The notes under the pieces were generated by a model. It did not search any database. It was given only the letters and a program-made list of their open reading frames with translations, and was not told the DNA's origin. Shown in pieces: positions 45,966-57,223 of a stretch of 64,000 nucleotides of DNA. Source of the stretch: an uncultured Alphaproteobacteria bacterium (GTDB taxonomy: Bacteria; Pseudomonadota; Alphaproteobacteria; VGEJ01); the NCBI GenBank assembly GCA_913041535.1, contig CAJWJK010000001.1, forward strand, positions 186,001-250,000, written 5' to 3'. The translations under genes were made by a program, and so were the position numbers. The first letter of the stretch is position 1; every line of letters begins with the position of its first letter.

Positions 45966-46934
45966 TTGTCTAAAACATCCGTACCAATTGTTGATAGAGG
46001 GTCCATCTGCAAAGCCGCTGACATTGTTCGTAGTGGTGGTCTTGTCGCTTTTCCTACGGAGACTGTATATGGTCTGGGTGCGGATGCGAGTAATGATGAG
46101 GCAGTAGCTTCTCTGTTCGCCGTTAAGGAAAGGCCATCCTTTAACCCGCTTATTGTTCATGTGCCCCGACGCAATAGTCTCGAAGATGTGGCCAGGTGTG
46201 ATGCGAGATCTTTGTCCTTAGCCGATAGGTTTTGGCCTGGACCACTGACAATGGTTCTTCCTCGGTCAGCTGACAGCAACGTATCCTGGCTTGCGTCCTC
46301 TGGGCTGGATACTGTTGCAGTTCGGATGCCTGATCATTCAGTAGCACTGGAACTTCTAGCCAAGGTTAACGGGCCAGTAGTTGCCCCTAGTGCTAATATG
46401 TCTGGGTCGGTTAGCCCCACTACGGCTGAGCACGTGCAGGAGAGTCTAAAATGGGGTGTTGAAATGATAATTGATGGTGGTCCATGTCGGATCGGCATTG
46501 AGTCTACAGTAATTAGCCTTGTTGATAATGTGCCCTGCATTTTAAGACCTGGTGGTATTTCACGGGAGGTCCTTGAAGAAGAAATTGGTGCTATAGTCTC
46601 GAACAAGATTAATGGGTTATCTCCCCTTGCTCCGGGGATGTTGGAGAGCCATTATGCACCAAGTCGTCCTGTGAGAATCAATGTAACTGAAGTTATGCCA
46701 GGTGAAGCACTGTTGGCTTTTGGTCCTTCGCAGCTGGCGTCAGACAGCGAAAGCCTTAATCTAAGTCCTAGTGGCGATCTGGAAGAGGCAGCTAGTAATT
46801 TGTTTTCTATGCTTCGTCGATTAGATCGGGCGGAGTTCGTGGCAGTTGCCGTAATGACTATTCCGGAATCAGGTATAGGAAGGGCAATAAATGATAGGTT
46901 ACGCCGTGCGGCTGCTACTCCGCTAACACCATAA
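45966..46934 (+). CDS. tsaC: L-threonylcarbamoyladenylate synthase (Sua5 type)
   Basis: Makes threonylcarbamoyl-AMP for the t6A modification of tRNAs. This is the long Sua5 form: an N-terminal YrdC domain (ADIVRSGGLVAFPTETVYGLGADA, KERPSFNPLIVHV, FWPGPLTMVLPRS, VAVRMPDH, VAPSANMSGSVSPTTAEHV) plus a C-terminal Sua5 domain from about residue 210 (SPLAPGMLESHYAPSRPVRINV and later strands). The start is uncertain: TTG 45966 is chosen because it leaves a normal short N-terminus with GGA upstream, but the frame is open to ATG 45840. It probably precedes the FAD-dehydrogenase gene in an operon. Confidence 0.93.
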   Translation: MSKTSVPIVDRGSICKAADIVRSGGLVAFPTETVYGLGADASNDEAVASLFAVKERPSFNPLIVHVPRRNSLEDVARCDARSLSLADRFWPGPLTMVLPRSADSNVSWLASSGLDTVAVRMPDHSVALELLAKVNGPVVAPSANMSGSVSPTTAEHVQESLKWGVEMIIDGGPCRIGIESTVISLVDNVPCILRPGGISREVLEEEIGAIVSNKINGLSPLAPGMLESHYAPSRPVRINVTEVMPGEALLAFGPSQLASDSESLNLSPSGDLEEAASNLFSMLRRLDRAEFVAVAVMTIPESGIGRAINDRLRRAAATPLTP

Positions 46935-46995
46935 AGTCATGCAGTAAAACCATGGGGACTTGCTGAGTTCTTGGCCTTAGGCTACACCCCTTCTT

Positions 46996-48420
46996 ATGAC
47001 TGCATGCTCTGTACCCGCTACGGTCATTGATCGGATTAGAGAAATAGTCGGACCTGGTGGCTATATTGATAATTCGGATGATCTGGCACCTTACTTGGAG
47101 GAGCGACGCGGCCGTTATTTTGGGGCTGTTCCCATATTAGTGCGCCCTAAGACAGTAAATCAGGTTTCAAATGTTGTGTCTGTTTGTGCTGAAGCCGGGA
47201 CTCCTATTGTTCCCCAAGGTGGCAACACCGGGCTCATGGGAGGTGCTGTACCACATGATACGGGTAGTGAGATCCTATTATCGTTAACAAGGCTAAACTG
47301 TATTCGTGACATCGATCCTATAAATAATACGATCACAGTGGAAGGCGGTTGTGTACTTTCAGATGTGCAGAGTGCAGCTGCTAGTGTGAATCGATTATTC
47401 CCACTTAGTTTAGCTGCTGAGGGGAGCTGTCAGATCGGTGGTAATTTATCTACAAATGCAGGTGGAATAAATGTGTTGCGTTATGGAAGCGCGCGAGATC
47501 TTGCTTTGGGCCTTGAGGTTGTTCTTCCGAATGGCCAAGTGTGGGATGGTCTTCGCAGGTTGCGGAAGGACAATACGGGCTATGACCTTAAGCAGTTATT
47601 CATAGGGGCAGAGGGAACACTCGGTATCATAACTGCGGCGGTTTTGCGTCTTTTTCCCAGTCCGCGCGAAACCCAAACGGCTTTCATAGCGGTTCAAGGA
47701 ATTCAGGAGGCGTGCGATTTATTGGATCAGATGCAGGTTCGGTCTAATGGTATGGTGGATGCGTTTGAACTGATATCTGACACCGCCTTAGACCTTGTTC
47801 TAACTCATATGCCGCAGACGGCTAATCCGTTAACGAATTCTCATCCCTGGTATGTGTTGACCTCTCTATCGGCGTCCTCACAGGGTCAGGCACTAAAGAT
47901 TGCCCTTGAGGAGACACTGTCTTCTGCTCACGAGCTAGGGAATATTCATGATGCAGTAGTAGCCACAAGTATGGAACAGGGACGAGCGTTGTGGAGATTG
48001 CGTGAGAGCATCCCTGAGGCCGAGCGAAGGGATGGGGCGAGCATTAAACATGACATTTCGGTCCCTATATCACAAATCGCTGATTTTATGGCTCAGGCTG
48101 AGGCAAGTATTCAAGCTGAGGTCGCAAGGGTCCGATTAGTGGCTTTTGGCCATCTTGGTGATGGCAACATACATTTTAACCTTGCATGCCCAGTAGGAAT
48201 GGATGCGAACAAATTTCTTGCGTGTGGTGATGATCTCAATCGGGTAGTGAATGACATAGTTTCAAGTTTTGATGGTAGTATAAGTGCTGAGCATGGAGTT
48301 GGGCGTTCAAAACGTGGTGAAATACGGCGACATAAGTCTGAGATTGAGATGGATATTATGGAACGTATAAAGATTGCCGTAGATCCGAACAGCCTCATGA
48401 ATCCAGGGAAGGTAGTGTAA
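46996..48420 (+). CDS. FAD-binding dehydrogenase (GlcD/D-2-hydroxyglutarate type)
   Basis: FAD-linked oxidoreductase of the GlcD/D-lactate/D-2-hydroxyglutarate dehydrogenase family, 474 residues. The N-terminal FAD PCMH domain has VLVRPKTVNQVSNVV, PIVPQGGNTGLMGGAV, NRLFPLSLAAEGSCQIGGNLSTNAGG and GAEGTLGIITAAVLRLFP. The C-terminal catalytic domain has FGHLGDGNIHFNL and SAEHGVGRSKRGEI. It should oxidise a D-2-hydroxy acid and pass electrons to a quinone or flavoprotein; the exact substrate cannot be read. It follows tsaC by about 60 bases. Confidence 0.92.
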   Translation: MTACSVPATVIDRIREIVGPGGYIDNSDDLAPYLEERRGRYFGAVPILVRPKTVNQVSNVVSVCAEAGTPIVPQGGNTGLMGGAVPHDTGSEILLSLTRLNCIRDIDPINNTITVEGGCVLSDVQSAAASVNRLFPLSLAAEGSCQIGGNLSTNAGGINVLRYGSARDLALGLEVVLPNGQVWDGLRRLRKDNTGYDLKQLFIGAEGTLGIITAAVLRLFPSPRETQTAFIAVQGIQEACDLLDQMQVRSNGMVDAFELISDTALDLVLTHMPQTANPLTNSHPWYVLTSLSASSQGQALKIALEETLSSAHELGNIHDAVVATSMEQGRALWRLRESIPEAERRDGASIKHDISVPISQIADFMAQAEASIQAEVARVRLVAFGHLGDGNIHFNLACPVGMDANKFLACGDDLNRVVNDIVSSFDGSISAEHGVGRSKRGEIRRHKSEIEMDIMERIKIAVDPNSLMNPGKVV

Positions 48421-48624
48421 AATACAGCGTAGCTGCGACGAAAAAGCATCGCTTTATTTAGGTGTTTCCATTTGTAATATATAGGCGTCTTGCAAGTAGC
48501 TATACGCGATGCTAGTTAAGATGCCTGATCTGACGGCGCGTCCTTGTTGCAACCGCCGTCGTTTGTTTTGTTGAGCTCTACCAGATGGGGCCTATATTGT
48601 TGCAACAAACGGGGATCGAACTAA

Positions 48625-49185
48625 GTGGCGACCGAACTTTCTTTGACATTTGGACTTGCGGGTCGGTACTCGAATGCGCTGTTTGAGTTGGCTAGAGATC
48701 AAGGAGAACTTGACGCTGTAGGGAAAGATCTAGCGGCGCTAGGGGTGTTGCTGAAAGATAGTGGGGAGTTCGAGCAGTTGATAAGTAGCCCTGTATTAAG
48801 TCGTGCCCAACAGGGTAAAGCTATTGATGCTTTGCTTAATGTTGCCGAAGCACATGACTTGGTTCGAAAGTTTGTTGGGCTTTTGGCACGTAATCGTCGC
48901 CTGTACATTCTTGCGCAGGTGATACGCATATTCAGGGAGCGTCTTGCGGATCACCGTGGAGAAGTGGGAGCTGAGGTCATATCAGCGCGCGCTCTCGAGG
49001 CGGGGCAAGTCGAAGCACTTGAGTCTGGACTTTCGAAGGCATTGGGTCGTGATGTCAACCTTGCAAGCCAAGTGGATCAAAGTTTGCTGGGGGGGCTCAT
49101 AGTGCGGGTTGGGTCACGTATGCTAGACACGTCCATTCGTACTCAGTTACATAATCTTAGGCTAGTTATGAAAGGGGTTGGATGA
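48625..49185 (+). CDS. atpH: ATP synthase F1 delta subunit
   Basis: Stator subunit linking the F1 head to the peripheral stalk, 186 residues. It shows [23 protein letters not shown] at the N-terminus, [19 protein letters not shown] in the middle and the family C-terminal [35 protein letters not shown]. The GTG start at 48625 has GGGGA about nine bases upstream. The 204 bases before it separate the operon from the FAD-dehydrogenase gene and should carry its promoter, though I cannot pick a convincing -35/-10 pair. The stop overlaps the atpA start (ATGATGG). Confidence 0.96.
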   Translation: MATELSLTFGLAGRYSNALFELARDQGELDAVGKDLAALGVLLKDSGEFEQLISSPVLSRAQQGKAIDALLNVAEAHDLVRKFVGLLARNRRLYILAQVIRIFRERLADHRGEVGAEVISARALEAGQVEALESGLSKALGRDVNLASQVDQSLLGGLIVRVGSRMLDTSIRTQLHNLRLVMKGVG

Positions 49186-50714
49186 TGGACATCCGCGCCG
49201 CCGAAGTTACCGAAATTCTTAAGAATCAGATAGAGAACTTTGATACGGAGGCGGAGGTATCAGAGGTTGGGCAGGTGTTGTCTGTAGGTGACGGTATAGC
49301 CCGAATTCATGGCCTGGATAATGTTCAGGCGGGTGAGATGGTGGAGTTCGAAAATGGTCTTACGGCCATGGTTCTAAACCTCGAGAATGATAATGTCGGT
49401 GTTGTCATTCTTGGTGAGGACCGTGGTATCACAGAAGGTGATATAGTCAAGCGAACCGGTGCTATTGTCGATGTTCCCGTGGGGAAAGCCCTTTTGGGTC
49501 GAGTGGTTGATGCTTTAGGTAATCCGATTGATGGCAAAGGGCCAATTGATAGTGAAGAGCGAAGGCGCGTAGAAGTTAAGGCACCAGGTATTATTCCGCG
49601 CCGCTCTGTGCATGAGCCAATGCAGACTGGGCTGAAAGCATTGGATAGTTTGATTCCTGTAGGTAGGGGGCAACGGGAATTGATCATTGGAGATCGGCAG
49701 ACTGGTAAAACTGCTGTGGCAGTTGATACCATTATTAACCAGAAAGAAGTAAATAAGACTGATGATGAGTCAAAGAAGCTTTATTGCGTCTATGTTGCTA
49801 TTGGCCAGAAAAGATCGACGGTTGCTCAGGTTGTAAAGACTCTTGAGGACTATGGTGCTATGGAATATTGCATTGTGGTCGCTTCTACGGCTTCCGAACC
49901 GGCGCCTCTGCAGTTTCTAGCTCCTTATGCTGGATGTGCTATGGGTGAGTTTTTTCGAGATAACGGGATGCACGCCGTCATCATTTACGATGATTTGTCA
50001 AAACAGGCGGTAGCCTATCGTCAAATGTCTCTGCTGTTGCGTAGACCGCCAGGACGCGAGGCATACCCTGGTGACGTGTTTTATCTTCACTCCCGCTTAC
50101 TTGAGCGCGCTGCTAAGATGAATGATGAAAACGGGTCTGGCTCTCTGACGGCGTTGCCAGTCATAGAAACACAAGCTAACGATGTTTCGGCTTATATTCC
50201 AACCAATGTAATTTCAATTACGGACGGTCAGATATTCCTTGAGACTGATTTATTTTATCAAGGGATTCGTCCGGCTGTGAATGTGGGACTATCAGTAAGT
50301 CGAGTTGGTTCAGCAGCCCAAGTGAAAGCAATGAGGCAAGTAGCTGGCCGAATAAAGCTTGAACTTGCACAATACAGAGAAATGGCGGCATTTGCGCAGT
50401 TTGGGTCGGATCTTGATCCATCTACGCAGCGTTTGTTGGCGCGCGGTGCTCGCCTTACTGAGTTGTTAAAACAAGGTCAGTACTCTCCTATGTCGGTTGA
50501 AGAGCAGGTGGTATCAATCTTTACAGGTGTTCGTGGATATCTGGATAAAGTGGCGGTGGCTGATGTCCGTCGGTTTGAAACTTCTGTCTTGGCCGAAATT
50601 CGAGACAAACATGGGTCACTCCTGGATAATATTCGTACGGAAGGGGAGATCTCTGAGGAAACGGAAAAGGAACTTACGAGTATAATTGATTCATTTTCCG
50701 CTAGCTTTTCATAG
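49182..50714 (+). CDS. atpA: ATP synthase F1 alpha subunit
   Basis: Regulatory nucleotide-binding subunit of the F1 head, 510 residues (509 if the second ATG at 49185 is used). It contains [37 protein letters not shown], the Walker A motif [16 protein letters not shown] near residues 170-185, [63 protein letters not shown] and the signature [14 protein letters not shown]. The start overlaps atpH by four bases, implying coupled translation within the atpHAGDC operon. Confidence 0.98.
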   Translation: MMDIRAAEVTEILKNQIENFDTEAEVSEVGQVLSVGDGIARIHGLDNVQAGEMVEFENGLTAMVLNLENDNVGVVILGEDRGITEGDIVKRTGAIVDVPVGKALLGRVVDALGNPIDGKGPIDSEERRRVEVKAPGIIPRRSVHEPMQTGLKALDSLIPVGRGQRELIIGDRQTGKTAVAVDTIINQKEVNKTDDESKKLYCVYVAIGQKRSTVAQVVKTLEDYGAMEYCIVVASTASEPAPLQFLAPYAGCAMGEFFRDNGMHAVIIYDDLSKQAVAYRQMSLLLRRPPGREAYPGDVFYLHSRLLERAAKMNDENGSGSLTALPVIETQANDVSAYIPTNVISITDGQIFLETDLFYQGIRPAVNVGLSVSRVGSAAQVKAMRQVAGRIKLELAQYREMAAFAQFGSDLDPSTQRLLARGARLTELLKQGQYSPMSVEEQVVSIFTGVRGYLDKVAVADVRRFETSVLAEIRDKHGSLLDNIRTEGEISEETEKELTSIIDSFSASFS

Positions 50715-50770
50715 TTCTAAATGATCACAATTAACGATCAGTGACATTCTTTAAGACGGATTGAGAGTGC

Positions 50771-51658
50771 ATGCCTAGCCTTAAGGATCTTCGTAATCGC
50801 ATCAGTAGCGTTCAATCAACGCAGAAGATTACTCAAGCGATGAAAATGGTTGCCGCATCAAAACTGCGCCGTGCTCAGGAGCAGGTGGAAGCTTCTCGGC
50901 CTTATGCTGAACGCATGGACCGTATCTTGAGCTCACTTTCGGCAAGCCTAGGAACGCAAGAGTCGGCACCACGGTTGCTAGTTGGTACTGGCACGGACGC
51001 AGTTCATCTTGTGGTTATTGCTACTGCTGAGAGGGGACTGTGTGGTGCGTTTAATTCGTCAATTGCTAGAGCTGCGAGACTACATATTCGTGAACTGACT
51101 TCTCAAGGTAAAACTGTGAAGGTTCTTTGTGTTGGTAAGAAGGGGCGTGACATTTTGAGAAGGGAATTTGGCGGTCTCATGCTGGATACCGTTGATCTCG
51201 GAGGTGTTCGCCGTCTGTCCTTTTCTGATGCAGCTTTGATTTCCGAGCGAATAATCGGTTTGTACAACGATGAAGAATTTGACGTATGTACGATATTTTT
51301 TAATACATTTAAATCAGTTATGTCCCAGGATGTGACGGAACGTCAGCTTGTGCCTGCCGCTATTCGAGTAGTGGATGGTGAGTCTGGAGAAGAAACCGAT
51401 AGCATCATACCAGAGTTCGAACCGGATGAGATTGAAATACTGGAGACACTAGTCCCAAGAAACTTAGCAGTTCAGGTCTACCGTGCGTTGCTGGAGAATG
51501 CGGCAAGTGAGCAAGGCGCTCGTATGACGGCAATGGACAATGCCACTCGTAATGCTGGTGATATGATTGATGGGTTAAGACTCAACTACAACCGATCCCG
51601 CCAAGCAGTAATCACTAACGAGCTCATCGAAATTATCTCTGGCGCAGAGGCGCTGTAG
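50771..51658 (+). CDS. atpG: ATP synthase F1 gamma subunit
   Basis: Central rotor shaft of the ATP synthase, 295 residues. The N-terminal helix [37 protein letters not shown] and the C-terminal helix with [46 protein letters not shown] form the coiled coil that turns inside the head. [12 protein letters not shown] marks the globular domain. It lies 56 bases after atpA and 24 before atpD. Confidence 0.97.
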   Translation: MPSLKDLRNRISSVQSTQKITQAMKMVAASKLRRAQEQVEASRPYAERMDRILSSLSASLGTQESAPRLLVGTGTDAVHLVVIATAERGLCGAFNSSIARAARLHIRELTSQGKTVKVLCVGKKGRDILRREFGGLMLDTVDLGGVRRLSFSDAALISERIIGLYNDEEFDVCTIFFNTFKSVMSQDVTERQLVPAAIRVVDGESGEETDSIIPEFEPDEIEILETLVPRNLAVQVYRALLENAASEQGARMTAMDNATRNAGDMIDGLRLNYNRSRQAVITNELIEIISGAEAL

Positions 51659-51661
51659 TGA

Positions 51662-53104
<1,443 letters not shown>

Positions 53105-53117
53105 GGTTGCTAGCATT

Positions 53118-53516
53118 ATGAATAAAGTGCATTTCGAGTTGGTTTCTCCTGAGTCTCTTCTGGTATCTGAAGAGGTGGATATGGTTGTTGTACCTGGAAC
53201 AGAAGGTGACTTTGGAGTTTTAGTTGGGCATGCCCCAGTGATGACGTCGGTTCGCCCTGGTGTGCTTGAAATACATAACGAAAATACCAATACGAAACGT
53301 TTATTTGTTTCTGGCGGTGTATGCGAAGTTACGTCCGAACGATGTACGGTTCTCGCAGAGGAATCGATCGATGTAGAGGAACTAGATCGTGTTAACTTGG
53401 AAGAGCGCTTGCAGAATGCGCGAGAGGATATTGAAGATTCGAAAAATGAGTCTGAGCGGCATCGAGCGGAGGTCTCAGTGCAGCTTTTTGAGGAAATGTT
53501 GCGGGCAGCTAACTGA
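53118..53516 (+). CDS. atpC: ATP synthase F1 epsilon subunit
   Basis: Rotor subunit that couples gamma to the c-ring and can inhibit ATP hydrolysis. The 132 residues include FELVSPESLLVSEEVDMVVVPGTEGDFGVLVGHAPVMTSVRPGVL, FVSGGVCEVTSERCTVLAEE and a C-terminal helical hairpin (LEERLQNAREDIEDSK). It is the last of the F1 genes; F0 genes are not in the window, as usual for alphaproteobacteria, where F0 lies elsewhere. No strong terminator is seen after it. Confidence 0.96.
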   Translation: MNKVHFELVSPESLLVSEEVDMVVVPGTEGDFGVLVGHAPVMTSVRPGVLEIHNENTNTKRLFVSGGVCEVTSERCTVLAEESIDVEELDRVNLEERLQNAREDIEDSKNESERHRAEVSVQLFEEMLRAAN

Positions 53517-53582
53517 TCAAGTGATAAGCGCTGTTATAGCCTTTGGATAAATTAATTATTTCAGTTGGAGTTGTAATAGTTG

Positions 53583-54455
53583 ATGTCGCGGGTTGTAAGA
53601 GAGGAGCGAGTTAGCAATCCCCCAGGAGGCTTTAGGAGGAGGTCGACTTGGTCCCCTAACGACATATCTTGGGGCGAGTTTGATTCTACCAAAGTGGACC
53701 CTGATATACTCAAAGCGATAAAGGGTGCCTGTATGGTAGAGCATCATTCGGATGATTATGTGACTTATCTCTGCTCTGTCTTTCATGATGATGAAAGTTT
53801 CCAATCTGAAGCGAGGGCGTGGGGTATTGAGGAGGTCCAACATGGAATAGTTCTGCGTCGATGGTGCGAGCTGGCTGATCCAGATTTTGATTTTGACCAT
53901 AGCTTTAGAAAGTTTACTGCAGGTCATATTTTGCCTCTTGATAGCAATCATTCGGTACGAGGTTCTCGCACCAAGGAGTTGATAGCTAGGTGTATCGTGG
54001 AGGTTGGTACAAGCTCATTCTATAGCGCAATACGTGATGCTTCTGATGAGCCGGTTTTGCAAGATATCTGCCGTCGAATAGCTGGTGATGAGTTTCGTCA
54101 CTACAAGTTATTTTATGCCAATATGAAACGTTATCGGTCTCGTGAGGCTTTAGGATTCTTCACTGGGCTAGCGGTTGCTCTTACACGACTTTTGGAAAGC
54201 AGTGACGATGAGCTTGCCTATGCATATTACTGCGGTAATCGCCCACCTGAGCCATATAAGCGGCGATACCATGGTCGGGCCTATGCCCGGCGCACCCTGC
54301 CACTTTACCAGCGTGCTCATGTTGAAAGGGCAATAATGATGACTCTCAAGGCAGCTGGTCTTAGACCTCAGAGTATTCTTGGACGATGGCTAACACATGC
54401 CGGAGGTCTTGTGTTCAGGTTAAATGCTTGGAGTCTTACTTTAGCTCGGAACTAA
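53583..54455 (+). CDS. ferritin-like di-iron domain protein
   Basis: A 290-residue protein with a ferritin-like four-helix bundle. Two metal-binding patterns are visible, GIEEVQHGIVLRRWCELAD near residue 80 (E-E-x2-H) and a second pair with IVEVGTSSFYSAIRDASDE and AGDEFRHYKLF (D-E-x2-H, residue about 175). This layout fits acyl-ACP-desaturase-like or rubrerythrin-related di-iron proteins common in alphaproteobacteria. The C-terminal third is basic and may be membrane-peripheral. Its reaction is not known. It follows atpC in the same direction after about 66 bases, and its 3' end overlaps the convergent pduO gene by 4 bases. Confidence 0.8.
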   Translation: MSRVVREERVSNPPGGFRRRSTWSPNDISWGEFDSTKVDPDILKAIKGACMVEHHSDDYVTYLCSVFHDDESFQSEARAWGIEEVQHGIVLRRWCELADPDFDFDHSFRKFTAGHILPLDSNHSVRGSRTKELIARCIVEVGTSSFYSAIRDASDEPVLQDICRRIAGDEFRHYKLFYANMKRYRSREALGFFTGLAVALTRLLESSDDELAYAYYCGNRPPEPYKRRYHGRAYARRTLPLYQRAHVERAIMMTLKAAGLRPQSILGRWLTHAGGLVFRLNAWSLTLARN

Positions 54456-55012
54456 TCTCCCCGGTTAACTCCAGGTTGCCAAAGGATGTCGCCACCTTTC
54501 TGCGCATTGAGGTGTCGGCTTAGAACAAATAAGTGGTCAGATAACCGATTTAGATACATTAGAACACGGGGATTAATCGGGGTTTGATGCGCAAGTTCGC
54601 TGACGATGCGTTCGGCGCGACGGGTTATTGTTCTAGCGACGTGTAATTGTGTTGCCGCTGTGGTTCCACCTGGTAGCACGAAAGAGTTGAGAGGGTCCAG
54701 TTTAGAATTTATTTGATCAATTTCTGATTCCAAACGGTCGATTTGGCTTCTTGTAACACGAAGATTCTCATCATCCTTACCCGGAATACATAAATCGGCT
54801 CCGAGATCAAAAAGGTCATTCTGAATACGCGCCAGAATCGAATCAATTACCCCTTCTGTGTGTAAACGCACAACACCAATGGCGGCATTTGCCTCGTCCA
54901 CCGTTCCACAGGCGTGGATTCGGAGATCATGTTTATCTACGCGGTCTCCATTGCCGATGGACGTTGTCCCTCCATCACCTCCACGAGTGTAGATACGCGT
55001 CAGTTTAACCAT
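54452..55012 (-). CDS. pduO: ATP:cob(I)alamin adenosyltransferase, PduO type
   Basis: Converts cob(I)alamin and ATP to adenosylcobalamin, the cofactor of methylmalonyl-CoA mutase and other B12 enzymes. The 186-residue protein has IYTRGGDGGTTSIGNGDRVDKHDLRI at the N-terminus (ATP-binding), CGTVDEANAAIGVVR, FVLPGGTTAATQLHVARTITRRAERIV and a C-terminal YLNRLSDHLFVLSRHLN. It is probably cotranscribed with the upstream HIG1-type gene, an alphaproteobacterial neighbour pair. Its presence implies B12 use or uptake. Confidence 0.95.
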   Translation of the reverse strand: MVKLTRIYTRGGDGGTTSIGNGDRVDKHDLRIHACGTVDEANAAIGVVRLHTEGVIDSILARIQNDLFDLGADLCIPGKDDENLRVTRSQIDRLESEIDQINSKLDPLNSFVLPGGTTAATQLHVARTITRRAERIVSELAHQTPINPRVLMYLNRLSDHLFVLSRHLNAQKGGDILWQPGVNRGD

Positions 55013-55133
55013 TAATTGCCGACCTTTAATATCCCGACGATTGTTAAATCAGCTCCCCACCGTATTGCACCGGACGATAATCAACGTGGATTCATAGAGA
55101 AGCGAATTACATTAAGTCAAAGGGTAACTTGAT

Positions 55134-55328
55134 TTAAGGCCTACTAGAAAAAAAATATATTAACAACATGAGTACAGTAGTGGCTTGCGTAATAATCCGG
55201 GCACGCATCATGTTATTGCCATGCCGACGATTGAATTCACCACCACGCAACATTGAGACGAGTCCTATCGCAAGCACTGCTAATGTGGCTAATAACGCGA
55301 TCAAGACAAGAATTTCAATGATAGACAT
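55134..55328 (-). CDS. HIG1-type twin transmembrane protein
   Basis: A 64-residue protein with two membrane helices (IIEILVLIALLATLAVLAIGLVSML and RARIITQATTVLMLLIYFF) joined by the polar hairpin RGGEFNRRHGNNMM. This matches the HIG1/RCF1-like twin-membrane family, whose mitochondrial members associate with cytochrome oxidase. The ATG at 55328 is preceded by TATAAT, seven bases upstream, with no Shine-Dalgarno sequence, so the mRNA may be leaderless. A frame open to 55361 would run through that promoter. It lies upstream of pduO on the same strand. Confidence 0.82.
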   Translation of the reverse strand: MSIIEILVLIALLATLAVLAIGLVSMLRGGEFNRRHGNNMMRARIITQATTVLMLLIYFFSSRP

Positions 55329-55334
55329 GTGATC

Positions 55335-55361
55335 ATTATACAGCGCTCCACCATAGTGCAA
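55335..55361 (-). promoter_or_regulatory. promoter of HIG1-type gene, possibly leaderless
   Basis: On the minus strand a perfect TATAAT (plus 55335-55340) ends six bases before the ATG at 55328, so transcription would start at about the A of the start codon. TTGCAC (55356-55361) lies 15 bases upstream as a short-spaced -35. There is no ribosome-binding sequence in between. Confidence 0.45.
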
Positions 55362-55776
55362 CAGGTAGACTGGAAACTAAGTGGTTTAAGATACCGTCTT
55401 CGGTTACTCATGATTCCGTTAAGCTATCGCTGTCTCGTTAAATAGAGAGTTAGCCGCTGGCTGATTGCACTGATATCAAACATCGTCGGGTCTGTGTGCT
55501 GATATTTCAGTTTTCGGTTTAGATAACGACCAAGCACCCCATATTGCTGCCCAAGTTCACAATATTGTTCTGGTTGCGAGCGTGATAATTCAACGAATTA
55601 TTTCCAGAAACCGTTTTGAGGGGAGCAGCGTTCTACGCTGACTGGTCATAGGTTTCTTGACAGGTTAGGAAAAAGACGGCCTAATTCCAATGCACACCTA
55701 TCGCTTCGCGCAAATTCGTGGGCCTGGGTGTGGCATAGAGATCTTATCAACATCGCCAACAATTTGGGAGGAAGAG
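55362..55776. other. 415-base divergent intergenic region
   Basis: This region separates the HIG1-type gene from the ABC-transporter binding-protein gene. It holds no convincing open frame or RNA gene. The right part carries a good sigma70-like promoter (55657-55685) and the GGAGGAAGAG ribosome site just before the binding-protein ATG. A frame open from 55690 reads through this ribosome site and was not taken as coding. Confidence 0.55.
55657..55685 (+). promoter_or_regulatory. sigma70-like promoter of ABC importer operon
   Basis: A perfect TTGACA (55657-55662) is followed by a 17-base spacer and CCTAAT (55680-55685, four of six matches to TATAAT). A start near 55692 would give a leader of about 85 bases before the binding-protein ATG at 55777. 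No clear operator repeat is visible around it. Confidence 0.5.
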
Positions 55777-57210
55777 ATGTCGATGTTTAGAATCGCAGCT
55801 GCGGCAACCGCGGTAAGCTTAGCATTGGGGTTTGGGCAGATGGCAAACGCTGAATCTGCTGGAGATCGAGCAGTGGCAGCGGCGCAGAAATATTCTGGCA
55901 CGACCCTATCGCTTCACAGTGAGGCCGGATTGCAGGCTTTGGGATGGGAGCTATGGAATGCACAGCAGTGGAAAGAACTCACGGGAATCACTGTAGACCA
56001 GACATCTGCACCGGTTAACGAGATGTTTGTTACCACGGTACAGGACTTCCGGGGTCCGGCAAATTTTGATGTGCTTGATGTGGCTCCAGCCTATCTGCCT
56101 GACCTAGTTGAAATGGGCGCAGTCGTTCCGGTCAACGATTGGATGGATCAATTTGGGTACTGGGATGATTACAACGATATCGCAGGTGCCTATAAAGGTT
56201 GGGGCGAGTACAAAGGGAAGGTCTACGGGTTTCCCGACGATGGCGATGTGCACGTAATGATGTATCGGAAGGACTTGATTGATGAAGATGCGGCAAATCA
56301 ATCAGAGTTCAAAGAGAAGTATGGGTATAAGCTTGCTGCTCCCACTACTTGGAAGGAATGGGATGACGTTGCCCAGTTCATTACTGATAAGTACGGACCA
56401 GATATTTATGGTGCTGCCCAACCAAGAGCTAAAGGTTTAACTCTTTATTTCTGGATGGATATGTTCCGCGATTATGGTGGACGTTTCTTTGACGTGGAAA
56501 CCATGAATTGCACGTGGAATTCAGAAGCAGGTGTGAGCTCTTTGTCTGACTTTGTTGAACAGAGGCGCTATATGCCGCCAGGAGCGGATGCATGGGGCTT
56601 TACTGAAGCCGCAGCGTCCATGTTGAATGGACATGTTGCCCTTCACTATACATGGCCGGGCGTTGGGCGTTGGATTCAGAACGTTGGTACTGATATTGAG
56701 GCCATGAATTGGGTGCCCCCTTCACATGTTGAAGGCAAAATAGGCTACGCAGTTCCACCTGGGGGAACTCCTGAGCTCGCTGTTGGTTGGATCATTTCAG
56801 TTGCTTCAAAAAGTGACAACCAAGAAGCAGCTTACCTTTTTGCTCAGTGGTCTAATTCTATAGAGGTCAGTACTGGAAAAACTAGTCTTGGTTATTCAAT
56901 ACGGGATCCGTTCCGCGTATCGCACTATGCAGATCCTGGTTTCAGAAACCTATGGTCGAATGCTGGGCAGTATCTGGATGCGCTAAAAACTGCTGGAGAG
57001 AATGGCGTTCAGGATCTTACCGTGATTCAGGCGCAAAAGTATCACGATTTGATTGACAACGCTGTTCAGGCTGCTATCGGTGGTGAAGATGCACAATCAG
57101 CACTTGATACAGCGTGTAAATCGGCTGATCGGGTGACTAAGCAAATTGGTGTTGATCGTCAGCGCGATGTCTACAAGCAATTTGCAGCGCAAGAAAACGC
57201 GTATCGCTAA
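55777..57210 (+). CDS. ABC transporter extracellular solute-binding protein
   Basis: Periplasmic binding protein of extracellular solute-binding family 1 (sugar/polyol type), about 477 residues. The start is ATG 55777, directly after GGAGGAAGAG, and it gives a Sec signal peptide with probable cleavage after residue 25 (MANA/ES). The mature part has the MalE-like sequence of lobes, including TGITVDQTS, FDVLDVAPAYLPDLVEMGAVVPVNDWM, PTTWKEWDDVAQFITDKYG and a pro-rich late region VPPGGTPELAVGWIISVASKSDNQEAAYLFAQW. The substrate is not evident. A hairpin follows its stop; two permease genes follow, but no ATPase gene. Confidence 0.92.
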   Translation: MSMFRIAAAATAVSLALGFGQMANAESAGDRAVAAAQKYSGTTLSLHSEAGLQALGWELWNAQQWKELTGITVDQTSAPVNEMFVTTVQDFRGPANFDVLDVAPAYLPDLVEMGAVVPVNDWMDQFGYWDDYNDIAGAYKGWGEYKGKVYGFPDDGDVHVMMYRKDLIDEDAANQSEFKEKYGYKLAAPTTWKEWDDVAQFITDKYGPDIYGAAQPRAKGLTLYFWMDMFRDYGGRFFDVETMNCTWNSEAGVSSLSDFVEQRRYMPPGADAWGFTEAAASMLNGHVALHYTWPGVGRWIQNVGTDIEAMNWVPPSHVEGKIGYAVPPGGTPELAVGWIISVASKSDNQEAAYLFAQWSNSIEVSTGKTSLGYSIRDPFRVSHYADPGFRNLWSNAGQYLDALKTAGENGVQDLTVIQAQKYHDLIDNAVQAAIGGEDAQSALDTACKSADRVTKQIGVDRQRDVYKQFAAQENAYR

Positions 57211-57223
57211 ACAAAACTACGGC

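Noticed and set aside
48421-48624. Possible promoter for the atp operon (TTGCAA followed by TAAGAT)
   Set aside because: The best pair has a poor -10 or a 19-base spacer, so no site could be supported over background.
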